Origin: Viridothelium virens
Taxonomy: Eukaryota > Ascomycota > Dothideomycetes > Trypetheliales > Trypetheliaceae
Direction of reading: 5' to 3'
Assembly (NCBI GenBank): GCA_010094025.1
Contig: ML991800.1
Span: 269,274-333,273 of the forward strand
Length of the DNA: 64,000 bases
In this document: one piece after another, positions 32,393 through 44,014 of the stretch
How the letters are laid out: the number at the start of each line of letters is the position of its first letter
Position numbering within the stretch: position 1 is the first letter of the stretch
Notes under the pieces: generated by a model
What the model saw: only the letters and a program-made list of their open reading frames with translations
What the model was told of the DNA's origin: nothing
Database searches by the model: none
Translations under genes and position numbers: made by a program

Positions 32393-35263
32393 GATGAGTC
32401 TTCTGCTCGAACAAGAGAGACAGTCTGGTTGTATGGGATCACGGTTGGTTGCTGCGAGCGCTGGACATGTCGGATGAAATATAGACAGAGAGGTACCGCT
32501 GATTTAGAGCGGAAGCTTACACAGTGATTCTTGGTTGACTATGTCCATAGTCGGCAAGAAAGACTGATCGGCGGCTGGACGACCCGGCTTGTATGAAATT
32601 TGATTCGGTCATTCCGAAAGAAGCAAAAGGCACAGAAGCCGGAATGTAGCTACTAGGAAGGAGGTGTGAGCGTGCTGCATCGAGGGTTACTGCGTGTAAT
32701 ACTTGTGCGTTGCACGTTGGGCCAAGGTATCATATTCTTGATACTTAAGAGTTTTTGGTGACGCAAGACGTCCATTTGCAATGCAGCCTGAGTTTGGCGC
32801 GTGAGCGGGAGATGCATAGAGTAACAGGGAATTTGACCGGGTTCTGAATCTGAACACCGAACTACTCAAACCCCCAACTCTAAAGGGGCAATTGCTGGGC
32901 TCTGTCCAGATGACAGGAATTTCTCGGACCCCACTCTCCCTCGATGCATTCGATGATTTTATTGGAAAGGGCGAGCGAGTGTAACGGTACACCAAAGAGT
33001 AAGCATACTTGTAGCGATTTTTGGCGTTAGCAGGATAGGCGTTTGCGTCTCGACAATTTTCTACAGCCATCTAATTTGACCATCTTCAAGCTTTGACACC
33101 GCAGCGCTCTTCATCCACGTCATTTTCGGAACATATCATAATCTTGGAGGCTGGGGAAACGTTTGGGAGATGGGAAGCTCTCGCCCGCTCAAACTCCTTA
33201 ATAGGGCTGAGTTCTTTTGACACTTTCTGACTGGATCATTCGTATCAAATTTGGCCTTTTAAGCCTTCGCATCAGAATTTATTTCGGTACTCATCAGACG
33301 CAGGCGGCTCTAGAAGATTCAATGTTAGCAATGTGATGCCCTAGCGTGTCTCATTTATCGGATGCGAAATTTTTGGATGGCCTATAAATGGTTTCAGCCG
33401 TAGCTTTTCAATCTGCCCGGGCCGAAAACCGTACTGCGCGATTCTGGAATGTGGATCTTTGCTCTCTCGGGTTTCTTTGGGGGCTAAGAAATGAAGTGAC
33501 TCGGAGCTAATTCATATTTTGGTAAGGCAACAGCGTGCTTTCGAACGTACCTAAGCAGCTGCATAAGCGCAGTGTTGTTGATGGCGTACAGTACCCCATG
33601 TCCGCATATCAGAGTAACATACAAACGAGCTTTGAAGCTATTGAATTATCGTTCCATCTTTAAGAGATGTGCATGTCGTCGTGGAATATCGTACGATGGA
33701 CCCTATATCTATGTGTTCATGCAGGATCTGCGGCGATTCCAATTGGTCGATGAGTCAAGCAGGCAACCGAAACATCCAGCCCTGTGCAACCTCTCGTCCA
33801 ACTCTTACAATATCATGGTAGCGAATCGCTAGGAGCTTGTTTTCGACTGTTGCCGGCGCTCGCTCGCAAGTCACACGATATAATCGGCCACAGCTGATAT
33901 CACTTGAGAAGGACGGAACTGTGGCGCTAGTTCACGGGAAAAATTTTGTATGATCGATCAGTAAGAATGTTGTCCGGAATGAGAGTTCTCGGGAAAGCAT
34001 TATGCATATACCAACTTCACTTCTAGATCGCGATTCAGACCGTGTATTGATCTTTAATTTAGAATTAATGCAAACCATGCTACCCTCTACAATGATTCCC
34101 GTTGTGATTCCGGAAATGGGAATCTCGATTTCGTATAACCCTTTTCCTACCTGTTCAAGAATCAAAGTTGATGAACTATTAGCCAAATATCTCGATTCTA
34201 TTTCTTGGTAACTCCTTTTCGAAGGGAAGAATAGGGCAAATTGAACGGGAATGTGGTCGGTTCGACTAAAACTCCTTCTTTTACGGGGATCTATTGACAA
34301 ATTGGTGCACAATGGAGCTCACCTCGAACTGACGCTATATTTCAAACAGTACACATAATAATCCTTAGTCCAGCCGCCTGGCCAACTTGAGGTCAAATTA
34401 ATCTATTGGTGCAAATGATGGGTACTGCTCTTAGGTTAAAATGTAGCATTACCGAATCCCAGCGACTGGAAGAGATGGTGGTGTATCGATACAAGTAATA
34501 CCATCGGCGCTCGAGTACATACGCACCGCTCAGAATCCTGTCGATCCTGCAGACGGAGCGCCTACAGCAGAGCTCCAGCGATACTAATAGGTCAGGCAAG
34601 AGTCAAAAAGATATCTTCGTATTTCTTAGTCAGACGCCGACTTCAATAGAAAGGCGTTCACGGCTCAGGCAGGATGCGAGAGGAGTCCCGAGCGGCCTGG
34701 TCAGCGGGTTTGCTCAGGGGTAAATTTGAGAGGTCGAGTGCGAAAAGGAAGGAGAGGGAAACGAACGTTCTTACCCGACAGGTGCGCAACCGGCCGAATG
34801 AGGATGGCTGTTGGACATGCGACTCGTGTCAGCCCTTGGACGGTGCTGCGTCATACCGCCCAAGGAGCGAGGCAGGTAGCGTGCACAGGCACACAGGCAA
34901 CAGTGAACCGAGGACCGCAAGCGATGCGGGTAGAGCGAGAAGGAACGGAGCTGAATCAGCTGTATGTGAAACGAGAGGCAACGCCGTGTCGGCGCTTGAT
35001 GCGGCGCAGGCTGGTCGGACTAGATGAGATCCGAGGGCCTGGAGGTCAGAGTAGAGCGAGATGAAAGGGAGGGAAAGGATAGGAGAAGGTTTGGGAAGAA
35101 AGAGAAGCCGACATAGACGAGGATGAGAGGATGGAGATGGGCTTTATAAACGTCAAAAGCGGCAGCAAGCGCCGCCCACAAGTCTGAGTCTTGGTGATTC
35201 GGCTCTTTCTTTGGGAAGAAGGTTTCGCTGCTTTTACGGAGCGGTGCACCATAGACTAGGTAG
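32393..35263. other. Large gene-poor region with a GC-rich block
   Basis: About 2.9 kb without a supported gene. Frames at 32687-33070 (-), 33572-33832 (+) and 33932-34312 (-) match nothing. From about 34660 to 35090 the base composition turns G-rich and purine-rich, unlike the AT-rich flanks, and opens two overlapping plus-strand frames (34674-35027, 34726-35064) with low-complexity Arg-rich translations. I treat these as chance. Confidence 0.4.
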
Positions 35264-35279
35264 GAAAAAAAAATAAAAA
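35264..35279 (-). terminator. RNA polymerase III terminator of the tRNA-Ser gene
   Basis: On the minus strand a T-run interrupted once by an A lies about 12 nt past the 3' end of the tRNA. This is the expected Pol III stop signal. Confidence 0.75.
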
Positions 35280-35290
35280 CTTAAGGGGAC

Positions 35291-35442
35291 CGACGCCTGC
35301 AGGATTCGAACCTGCGCTCCCGAAGGAAATGCCTTTCTAGCCGATAGCACGGCATAGCAGGGCATCGCGTTAACCTAATTAATTAGTCAGCGGATATCTG
35401 ACCTAGGCAGAATTGGATTCCGTACCACTCCGCCAAAGCGTC
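35291..35442 (-). tRNA. tRNA-Ser(GCU) with anticodon-loop intron and D-loop insertion
   Basis: Read on the minus strand, the gene begins GACGCTT and ends AGGCGTC plus discriminator G, giving a 7-bp acceptor stem. The T-arm is GCAGG-TTCGAAT-CCTGC, and the variable arm (TCC-TTCG-GGA) marks a class II tRNA. The anticodon stem is ATGCC/GGCAT, with anticodon GCT at 35358-35356 (reads AGC/AGU, Ser). A 20-nt intron (35354-35335) sits at the usual position after base 37. A second insertion of 51 nt (35425-35375) splits the D-loop; without it the D-arm reads GCGG-AGTGGTTAA-CGC, the standard form. Without both, 81 nt remain, normal for tRNA-Ser. The A box (TGGCGGAGTGG) and B box (GGTTCGAATCC) stay intact. 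Whether the gene yields working tRNA depends on removal of the D-loop piece. Confidence 0.85.
35375..35425 (-). other. 51-nt intron-like insertion in the tRNA D-loop
   Basis: On the minus strand the insertion begins GTACGG, contains GCTGAC followed by TAATTAATTAG, and ends in TTAG. These look like a spliceosomal 5' site, branch point and 3' site at the spacing used by mRNA introns in this window (48-66 nt). Its flanks rejoin exactly to the conserved AGTGGTTAA. The boundary could be shifted by the shared GGT/GT at its ends, which might also be a short target duplication. Confidence 0.7.
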
Positions 35443-35913
35443 TACACAGCATTGTACGGATTTGAATTTGAAAAATTATATACTACCAGAATCTCATTTG
35501 AAAAGCCCTCACGATGCAGTCGCCTCATAACGAGTCCTAGCTAGTAGACTTTCACAAAATTTTTAAAAATCACTAGGATAGCGCTTTAGTCCCCAACCCC
35601 CGATATTTCGAAATCGATGAAGGCTCGCTGGGATGATTCTCAGACTTCATATGCATAACTTTATGATTACCCCTGAAAATTTTTGATAATAAATATCACA
35701 ACACCAACCTCAAATATTCATAAGATATATCAAATTCGAATTCTTAATATTTTTAATCGATCTATTATATATATACTAAGTATATTTGGGGTTGATGTTG
35801 TGATTTTTTTGTGTATTCTTTACATAATTCATGCATTCATAATAATCCACTAATGCATACGCACCCTGATGATTCTAGCTGTGGTTACGTCAACATCAGG
35901 CTTCACAAGCATG
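35443..35913. other. AT-rich intergenic region
   Basis: Strongly AT-rich (for example 35690-35840 with long A/T runs). No gene seen. Holds sequence upstream of the tRNA gene. Confidence 0.4.
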
Positions 35914-36283
35914 TGTCATGGACTAGACTTAAGATAAAAGGAAGTCCAGATAAAAAGGATATCAGATGAGAACAGATGGTAGATTTCTCCGTGCGAGTAG
36001 CACCTGACTGTAGATAGCCGTGCTACCACGCACTCTCGAAATCTCCATAGCTAGATATTTATTCATCAATGAGATCATATCCACTGCTCTGACAATATGG
36101 CTTCACGTCAAGACTTCACGACGAGGCTTCACGAGCAGCGCTGGCCTCGCGCGAGCCACGGGCCTCACCAATATTACGTGACATAAAGAAGAATATATCT
36201 AAGCGGAATTTAGGGCTTGAAAACCTTCTTTTCTTTTGTTCTTTACGCTTAGAAACCTTTGCAACTAGGACCTCAATTGAACA
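35914..36283. mobile_element. Possible solo LTR (about 370 bp)
   Basis: A stretch starting TGTCATGG and ending CAATTGAACA, so with TGT...ACA ends. Its interior has features I associate with fungal copia-type LTRs: a run such as ATTCATCAATGAGATCATATC, then CCTTTGCAACTAGGACCTCA just before the end. No target-site duplication is clear, and no internal coding region or primer site follows, so at most a solo or old LTR. Short repeated GGCTTCAC/ACTTCACGA units lie at 36095-36135. Confidence 0.4.
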
Positions 36284-38696
36284 CCATTCTTGAGCGCCGG
36301 TTGCATCTTTGATAGATATCCACCGTTGGAAGCAATAGAGGCTAAATCTCAGCAGTCCAATGAGGGTGTCAGATCATCCAAACTCCCATGCGACCACGAG
36401 CAAATACGCAATTTACTCTCTCCAGGCATACCGAAATCGTTGACAACTTTCGGCTCTGTCAACCTTTTCTCACTTTTAAGCTTCGAGCGGTACGGAGTAC
36501 TGAGGCCTCCTTTTTATCATCCGCAAAAGGCGTATCTGCGGTGGATGTTCGAGCAGAGGACCGACTTGGCGGAAAGGACAGTAGCCAAGCATGATAGGTA
36601 GGGGACTTTGGAGTTTCGGATTGGGCCTAGAGTGTCTACGTCAATTAGCTTTCATACAAACAATCTCTTGAAGGGTATGTTTTGTAAGCAGCTGCGGCGA
36701 TGCGTACGTTGGCTAGGTACCTCATACGCTATTCTTCTGGAAGAGTCTCAGCTAGATATTGGAAATCCCCTCCATTACGGAGTATTTTGCCGAAGGATAC
36801 CTGTTCGCAGCGCCAACATGGTAGTTGTAGAGGGGAGAGAGCGAATTCTGAATTGACCGCACATGTCAGATTCTCGCCATTACTAGAGCCCGATGCCCAT
36901 AGCACCATAGCTGCTCAAGCCTTCATGCAATGCAGCAGCTTGGCCCATAACTCTAGCTCTGCTGCAATTCCCACGAGTGCTAGGTGGAGAATTCTGCCGC
37001 GGGCGGTATGCGGAGTTTCCGAGATTGCCCCTAAGGTTGATGGCCACGATCGCCACGGCAACCATGGATATTAAGGTGATTACGTAAGGTAGAGCTTGTC
37101 ATCTGGGGTCTGGGGCGCGGCGCGTCGTTGCATACACCACTCCATAGCACCACAGGATGACTTACCTTAGTCCACGGAATCCTCCATCCCTCCACCCTCG
37201 GCGACCATAAGCGTGATCCTCCTCTATTCTGTACGTACCTTCAGTCGTTTAGCGAGGGACAAGGATGAAGAGTCTCTTGATGTGGCCTCTTCGAATACAC
37301 ACTAATCCCTACTCGACCTTCCTATCTCAACATCGTGGCCTTATCTGCTCCGTTCGGCGTCGCACTGCAGGCTTCCAGTCCCTTGGATCGGCGTTGCAGT
37401 CCTGCGTTCCATCAAACGTGCCGGCCCGCTCCGTACTGTCGTCGCACGCGTTCCATCTAAAATGAACTCTACTATCTCCACTGACAAAACATCAAGACGA
37501 TAACCAGTACTGCAGAGCAGGCGGCCAAATCCCGCTATCACAATCGGCGACATATGCGCAGTCTGTCGGAATGGCGTATGGAATAGCGTACTTCGATATG
37601 TGCCAGCTGGAGGCCTTCCTTGACCTCGTCCAATGCTGATTCCATTTGATAGCCCCTCAGAGACTGTTGCCCCCTAGGCTAACATATTAACCATGTGCCT
37701 TGAATTGCACTTCTGACCCCGGCATCCACCTCGGTTCTCCAACAATGATCATCTTTGCCGGCCGGTCTTGAGCTTGTAGATTGATCCGACGACTCATCTG
37801 CGCTTGCGATGGTAGACCGACTCTCGTTTCCCATTCGCTCGTAGACAGAAGTAGGCGCGCCGAGAGTACAGTAAGTACAAGGTTGGTCCGACTTCAGGTG
37901 ATCATGCAGTCGTTGCAGGGTAGCTATGGAAGTTGGCCCGAACGCCAGCTAACAGAAGGTTCTGTATACTTGCCCATTTCAGAATAACCTATAGCATTTT
38001 GCCTTTCTTTCTCTATCCACTCAAATCTCTCGGTGCTCCTATCTCTCTCTGCCCACGCAATCTCCATGATCCAAGAGGGCCAATACCCTTTCATTCTTCA
38101 ACATCGCGTTATCACGCGCCCTTATCCACATGCATACAGAAGGCTACTTGCAAAGGGCAACCCTACATATTGTCTATTCAGTGATCCAGCCTTATCCTCT
38201 TATCTGCTTGCGACCTAGGTCTACTGCCTGACTGCCACGCTCTAACCGTCTTGGATACATCCACCCTTGAGAACCGCATCTGACGCTGCTTCTAGCCATA
38301 TGCACAGGAGAAGTCCTCCATTTACCCTGAGAACTGCAAAGCCGCGCGCTTACTGGCCTCGGTCCACTCCTCATGATTGCGGTAACGGCTCAGCGGAGAC
38401 TACGTGATGCGACTCATGTGAGGAGAGCTCCTTTGCTGACCTATCATATACATCCCACTTATCCAGGAACGAGCCATGCCGCTTCCTTCTGTTATCGAAG
38501 TGGCACCCACTATATCAAGCATGGATGAGAGGGTTCACGCAGCTATTCCTCATTCGACGTACGGCGACGTTATCAACCAAATCAGCTACTGGCACTCGAA
38601 CCGTCGACCTGCAAATGTAGGCTGGGAACCCATGGACAGGGCAACGGATCAACAATTTACACCTCAATAACACGCCCCTGACGATCGGACCCTTTG
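36284..38696. other. Large gene-poor region
   Basis: About 2.4 kb with many short frames on both strands (for example 36290-36601, 36700-37074, 37933-38184). None has a recognisable domain or a long consistent frame. Could hold old transposon debris, but I cannot show it. Confidence 0.4.
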
Positions 38697-38914
38697 CGCG
38701 TGTCGACTAGGTACAGTGCCCTGCAGGCTTGCCTGGAGTTGGGCTTCTGCGGGGCGGTCACGTCTGGTGTTCGGATGCAATCCGTTGGCGACCTCCAACG
38801 CGTGTCGACCAGCTAGCTACACTGCGCGGCAGGCTTGCCTTGAGTTGGATTTCTGCGGGGCGGTCACGTCTGGTGTTCGGATGCAATCCGTTGACAAGCT
38901 CCAGCGCCATCAAT
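38697..38914. repeat. Imperfect tandem duplication, two units of 102-106 bp
   Basis: Unit 1 begins CGCGTGTCGAC at 38697 and unit 2 begins with the same bases at 38799. Both contain CAGGCTTGCC, TTCTGCGGGGCGGTCACGTC and TGGTGTTCGGATGCAATCCG with few differences. The second unit has a 4-nt insertion near its start. Function unknown. Confidence 0.85.
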
Positions 38915-39216
38915 TGGTCTACATTCCAAATGATAGCTCCGACGTAGCGGTAGATGCCACCACTGCATTCCCTACTACGGTTGCTTCGAACAGCATGTGC
39001 ATCCCAATCGCGGAAAGCTCACGTCGATGCCGCTCGTGACGGTAACATGGACATCTGGACTTTGAATGGAGTTGTATCGAAAGCTCACCCTCGGATGCAA
39101 GATGTGGTGGGGAAGTCGAAGAAGTACAAATAGGCAGATTATTTCCATCTGTTAAGGAATTTCATCGGTGTCAGAAGCCAGTACAAGCACTTCAAACACT
39201 GTCTCGTGCTTGCAAG
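38915..39216. other. Chitinase upstream region
   Basis: Lies between the tandem duplication and the chitinase start; expected to hold the chitinase promoter. No distinct motif called. Confidence 0.4.
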
Positions 39217-40848
<1,632 letters not shown>

Positions 40849-41276
40849 GATTTACGATCATCATGATGATGATGACGGGAATGATAGAGAGTTTGGAGTC
40901 TGGGGGCTTGCTGGGTTCATTCTGTACATACTTCTTTACGGTAGCACTCAATACCCTTTCAATTTACAGAATTTCGAACGCCTTCATCGATGTTCTCCGG
41001 TAGGACCAAGCCTATCTAAGGAAAGTGCGCACGTCATTGGAGATGTTATAAGTTGGCTTCGAATAACTTTTGCTGAGAGGTTCAAGAGAATTTATTGGAA
41101 GAACCTGAGCGAGGGGACGAGTAAGTTCCCCTCGCCGAGAATAAAGGTCATGCTGCCATCAAAGTCCTCTGGCTCTCAGGTTGCCTCGTAGGATGTTCTT
41201 CGGAGTCAGTCGAGAGATTGCTAGAGACGTCTCTTATTTCCATGGTTCCATGAACAACAATGTTTGACTTTGCAGT
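40849..41276. other. Convergent intergenic region
   Basis: Between the 3' end of the chitinase gene and that of the regulator relic. The frame at 40841-41191 overlaps the chitinase stop and has no recognisable domain. Confidence 0.4.
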
Positions 41277-42098
41277 TCAGTGAATGACTTTGAGGCGCAT
41301 GTAGAGGTTTGGAAGAGTACTCGTCATTGCGAGCACGCCCCTTTTATTCCTTGGATGCCACCCAACATGATCTGAAATCATGACCAGGATAGAGTTTGTA
41401 GAGCTTCTGACACAGCCAGTGCAATTGATACTCGTCTTCATCCGCTGAAGGGTGTTCCGCACTCTTTGAAGCGTCCCATCTAGGCCAAGTGTTGCAGCAT
41501 CATCTCCGGGGCTGCAGAGGTCTGCGATGCAGTGCAGTTGGGTACTCAAACATGCACACCCACTCGGAAGTTTCGGAGCAGAGGAAATCGAATCCTGCCC
41601 ACCGACAGCAGGAGGTCAAGTCAGGGCTAAGGAGAAATCAAGCAGAGGCAGGGGAAAGTCCGCGTAGAGACCCAGATGAGCATCGTAACCGGCGGCACCG
41701 CTCAGCGTCAGGTCGCCGTCAATGTCGACACCTGCTGGCTACTCGATCTCAACCGGTGAGTCCGCTTCTCTAGGATTGCGCGAATTCTCTGTTTCAGTAG
41801 CTGAGAGGCTGCTCAAGGCGCTGCGCTGGCGAGGCTGGGGATATTTTGAGACATTTTGCGGTCTCTTTTTCCTTCCTCGTCTTCTCGGTAGGCTGTAGCG
41901 ACAAGGCACGCGCAGCTTCTGACATCTCTCGCAAGTGAGCCTATCCTTGCACTTTATTCTTGCAGTTCCACAGGAATCGCATGCAGCGTTGGGTTTAGCA
42001 GCTTGTGGTGGTGATGGTGAGCTAGTTCTCTGGTGTCCCGGATCATGAGACTTCCATTTTCTTGTTAATGCAGGGGGCACGCTTGCAGACGAAACCAT
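41277..42098 (-). pseudogene. AflR-like Zn2Cys6 regulator with two in-frame stops
   Basis: From ATG 42098 the frame encodes a Zn(II)2Cys6 DNA-binding domain: ACDSCGTARIKC, then CERCQKLRVPCRYS, followed by the basic stretch RRRGRKKR. This arrangement, with a short, early zinc cluster, is typical of AflR-type secondary-metabolism regulators. The open part ends after 119 codons at a TAG near 41738-41740. The same frame then continues through protein-like sequence (PAGVDIDGDLTLSGAAGYDA), meets a TGA near 41630, and goes on to an AflR-type middle region: STQLHCIADLC, LGLDGTLQRVRNTLQRM and NCTGCVRSSTNSILVMIS, ending at 41277. Total 274 codons in one frame with no shift. The stops would revert to CAG and CGA by one transition each. 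A short functional 119-aa zinc-cluster protein remains possible. Confidence 0.72.
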
Positions 42099-42471
42099 GT
42101 CACACTGTCACGCGCGAAAGGCAAATAGACATGTTTCAGAGCTGTGTGTATGCAGGTGGGTATGTGAATGTTAGTACCATTTTGGGTAAGATTACCTTAG
42201 TCACTCGGCCTCCCACTCACACGCTCAATCACACGTGACTCGAGAATACCTGCATTCCATTTACATGGTTGTGGGCATTTACACTCAGCATGATCCCGGG
42301 TCTAGGGATAGCTGGTCCTACGGAAGTACTAAGCCACTCTAGCTACATCTTTCTTAGTTCCTGCGTCTTGTATCCAATCAGCTCACTTGCCCTCACTATA
42401 TCCATCGAGTCCCTGGACAACAATTCTTCGTTTCTAGCATATCTATATCTTGCTCTAGAACCTAAAGCGCA
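42099..42471. other. Divergent intergenic region
   Basis: Shared upstream region of the regulator relic (-) and the small disordered protein gene (+). No motif called. Confidence 0.4.
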
Positions 42472-43019
42472 ATGGACCAGCTCATGAATATGTTTGGTGG
42501 CGGGGACAACAATGGAGGCCGACCACCCAATGACGACAACTATGGAGGCCCACCGCCCGGTGATGACAATGGTCCAGACCCACAGCCGGGCAACGATAAT
42601 AACGAGGGTCCACCACCCGATTACGAAAACAACGAGGGCCCGCCGCCGGGTAGCGAGAATGAAGGTCCGCCAGAGCGTCGCGAGAATGAAGGCGGCCATA
42701 CAGTAGCGGTCGAAAAGACGTATAAGTCTGCCAAGCCAACCCATGGAGGCAAAGAAGATTTCTTGGATAAGGGTAAGTACCCTTTACACTCTAGCTTGTG
42801 CCTCGCAGACCCTTTGGCGCATCTCCGGTTTTCCTTAGTTGCTTCTTTGGTCGTATTGCACCGCTTACTCTTGTACGTGGATCTTTAGCACTCGATGCTG
42901 TCGAGAAGAAGGCAGGCTACGTCCTACCCCGCGGTATAAACGAGAAGATCACGGATAAGGCTCGAGAACTTTTTGAGAAGCAGACGGGCAAGCATGTTCC
43001 GGACAAAGTCTCGAATTGA
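42472..43019 (+). CDS. Small Gly/Pro/Asn-rich disordered protein
   Basis: A 143-aa hydrophilic protein of two exons (42472-42772 and 42889-43019; 116-nt GT-AG intron). After MDQLMNMFGGGDNN, the first half is a low-complexity array of about ten-residue units such as NYGGPPPGDDN, NNEGPPPDYEN and NEGPPPGSEN. The second half is a charged module: KEDFLDKALDAVEKKAGYVL, then INEKITDKARELFEKQTGKH and VPDKVSN at the end. The module is predicted helical and amphipathic and is created intact by splicing. I recall similar C-terminal modules (KITDKxRExFEKxTGKxVP) in small fungal stress-associated proteins, but no biochemical function is known to me. No signal peptide. The intron separates the repeat part from the conserved module. 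Confidence 0.8.
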
Positions 43020-44014
43020 GTTTCGGTCATATTCAGACTGCCGACGGACCTGCTGCAGTTTGATCGTTCGCGGAACGACGTGAGATGAGGACAACGTCAT
43101 TCTCGTTGGGGAATGGCAATCGAGTCGGATCAGAGGAATAGATTGATCAGTGAATATAATCGGGCCGGAGTTTCTCTTGCTAGATGATGATACCCTATTG
43201 TACTTATTCTTCAGGACAGTAAACTCTGAACTCACCAATTAGACACATGATTCTCAAGTTAGTCGATACCAGAGTCGAGCCTTGGAGAGTCTTGAAGTGG
43301 CTATACTTAGTCCTGGATGTTCATGCTGTCGGCGCTTTTACTCCTTTTCCAGGGCGAGGACGAAGACTCCCTACACCAACCATAAGTGGAAAGACTACAG
43401 TCATGCGAAAAAAAAAAAAAAAAAAAAAATCCGCTCGTTGGTGCCACGAATTGCTGGTGATTGCCCGAACAGTTTTATCCTGGTACTGTAGTGACTGGCC
43501 GAAATTAGAATTCCTATAAGTGTCTGGAGTGAAGTGAAACGAAACGGAATACGCAACTTGAAGTAAGAAGCCCAAATAACCAAGTCGTGACCGTGAAATC
43601 ACCGAGAGTAGCTGAAGCACTCCAGGTTCGCCTTTCCATGCGTGGCCACAGGTCACCAATTTCAACGGCATTAACATAAGCACAATCCTTTATTGAATCT
43701 TAAGTGAGCATCAGGTTCGTATAACCAGTGCACTCCATCCATTATCGCGGACCCACCGGAATACATAATCGATCGAGCAACTGATGTTATTTTGAACTCC
43801 TTCTAGTAAATGGCCACTTGATTCGACTTCGTCGAAGCTCACCAACCTCACGGTGTGACTTTGGCGATATCTCATTGGAAACTTCTCTTCGAGCAATGCA
43901 TATCACTGGAAGCGAAAATGGGAGAGCACTATAGGGTTTGTCTGGTAGGCATATTCAGTGTAAGCATTCGGAAGGTATTCCATACGATTGCCTCGCTCTT
44001 ATACAGATGCCGTA
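43020..44014. other. Intergenic region with a poly-A run
   Basis: About 1 kb between the small disordered gene and the convergent monooxygenase gene. Plus-strand frames here (for example 43855-44310) overlap the monooxygenase antisense and are shadows. Confidence 0.45.
43408..43429 (+). repeat. Homopolymer of 22 A
   Basis: A run of 22 adenines. Could be a simple microsatellite or the tail of a retroposed sequence; no retroposed gene is recognised upstream. Confidence 0.9.

Noticed and set aside
34674-35064. Two overlapping Arg-rich plus-strand frames
   Set aside because: Translations are low-complexity and come from the G-rich composition; no conserved pattern.
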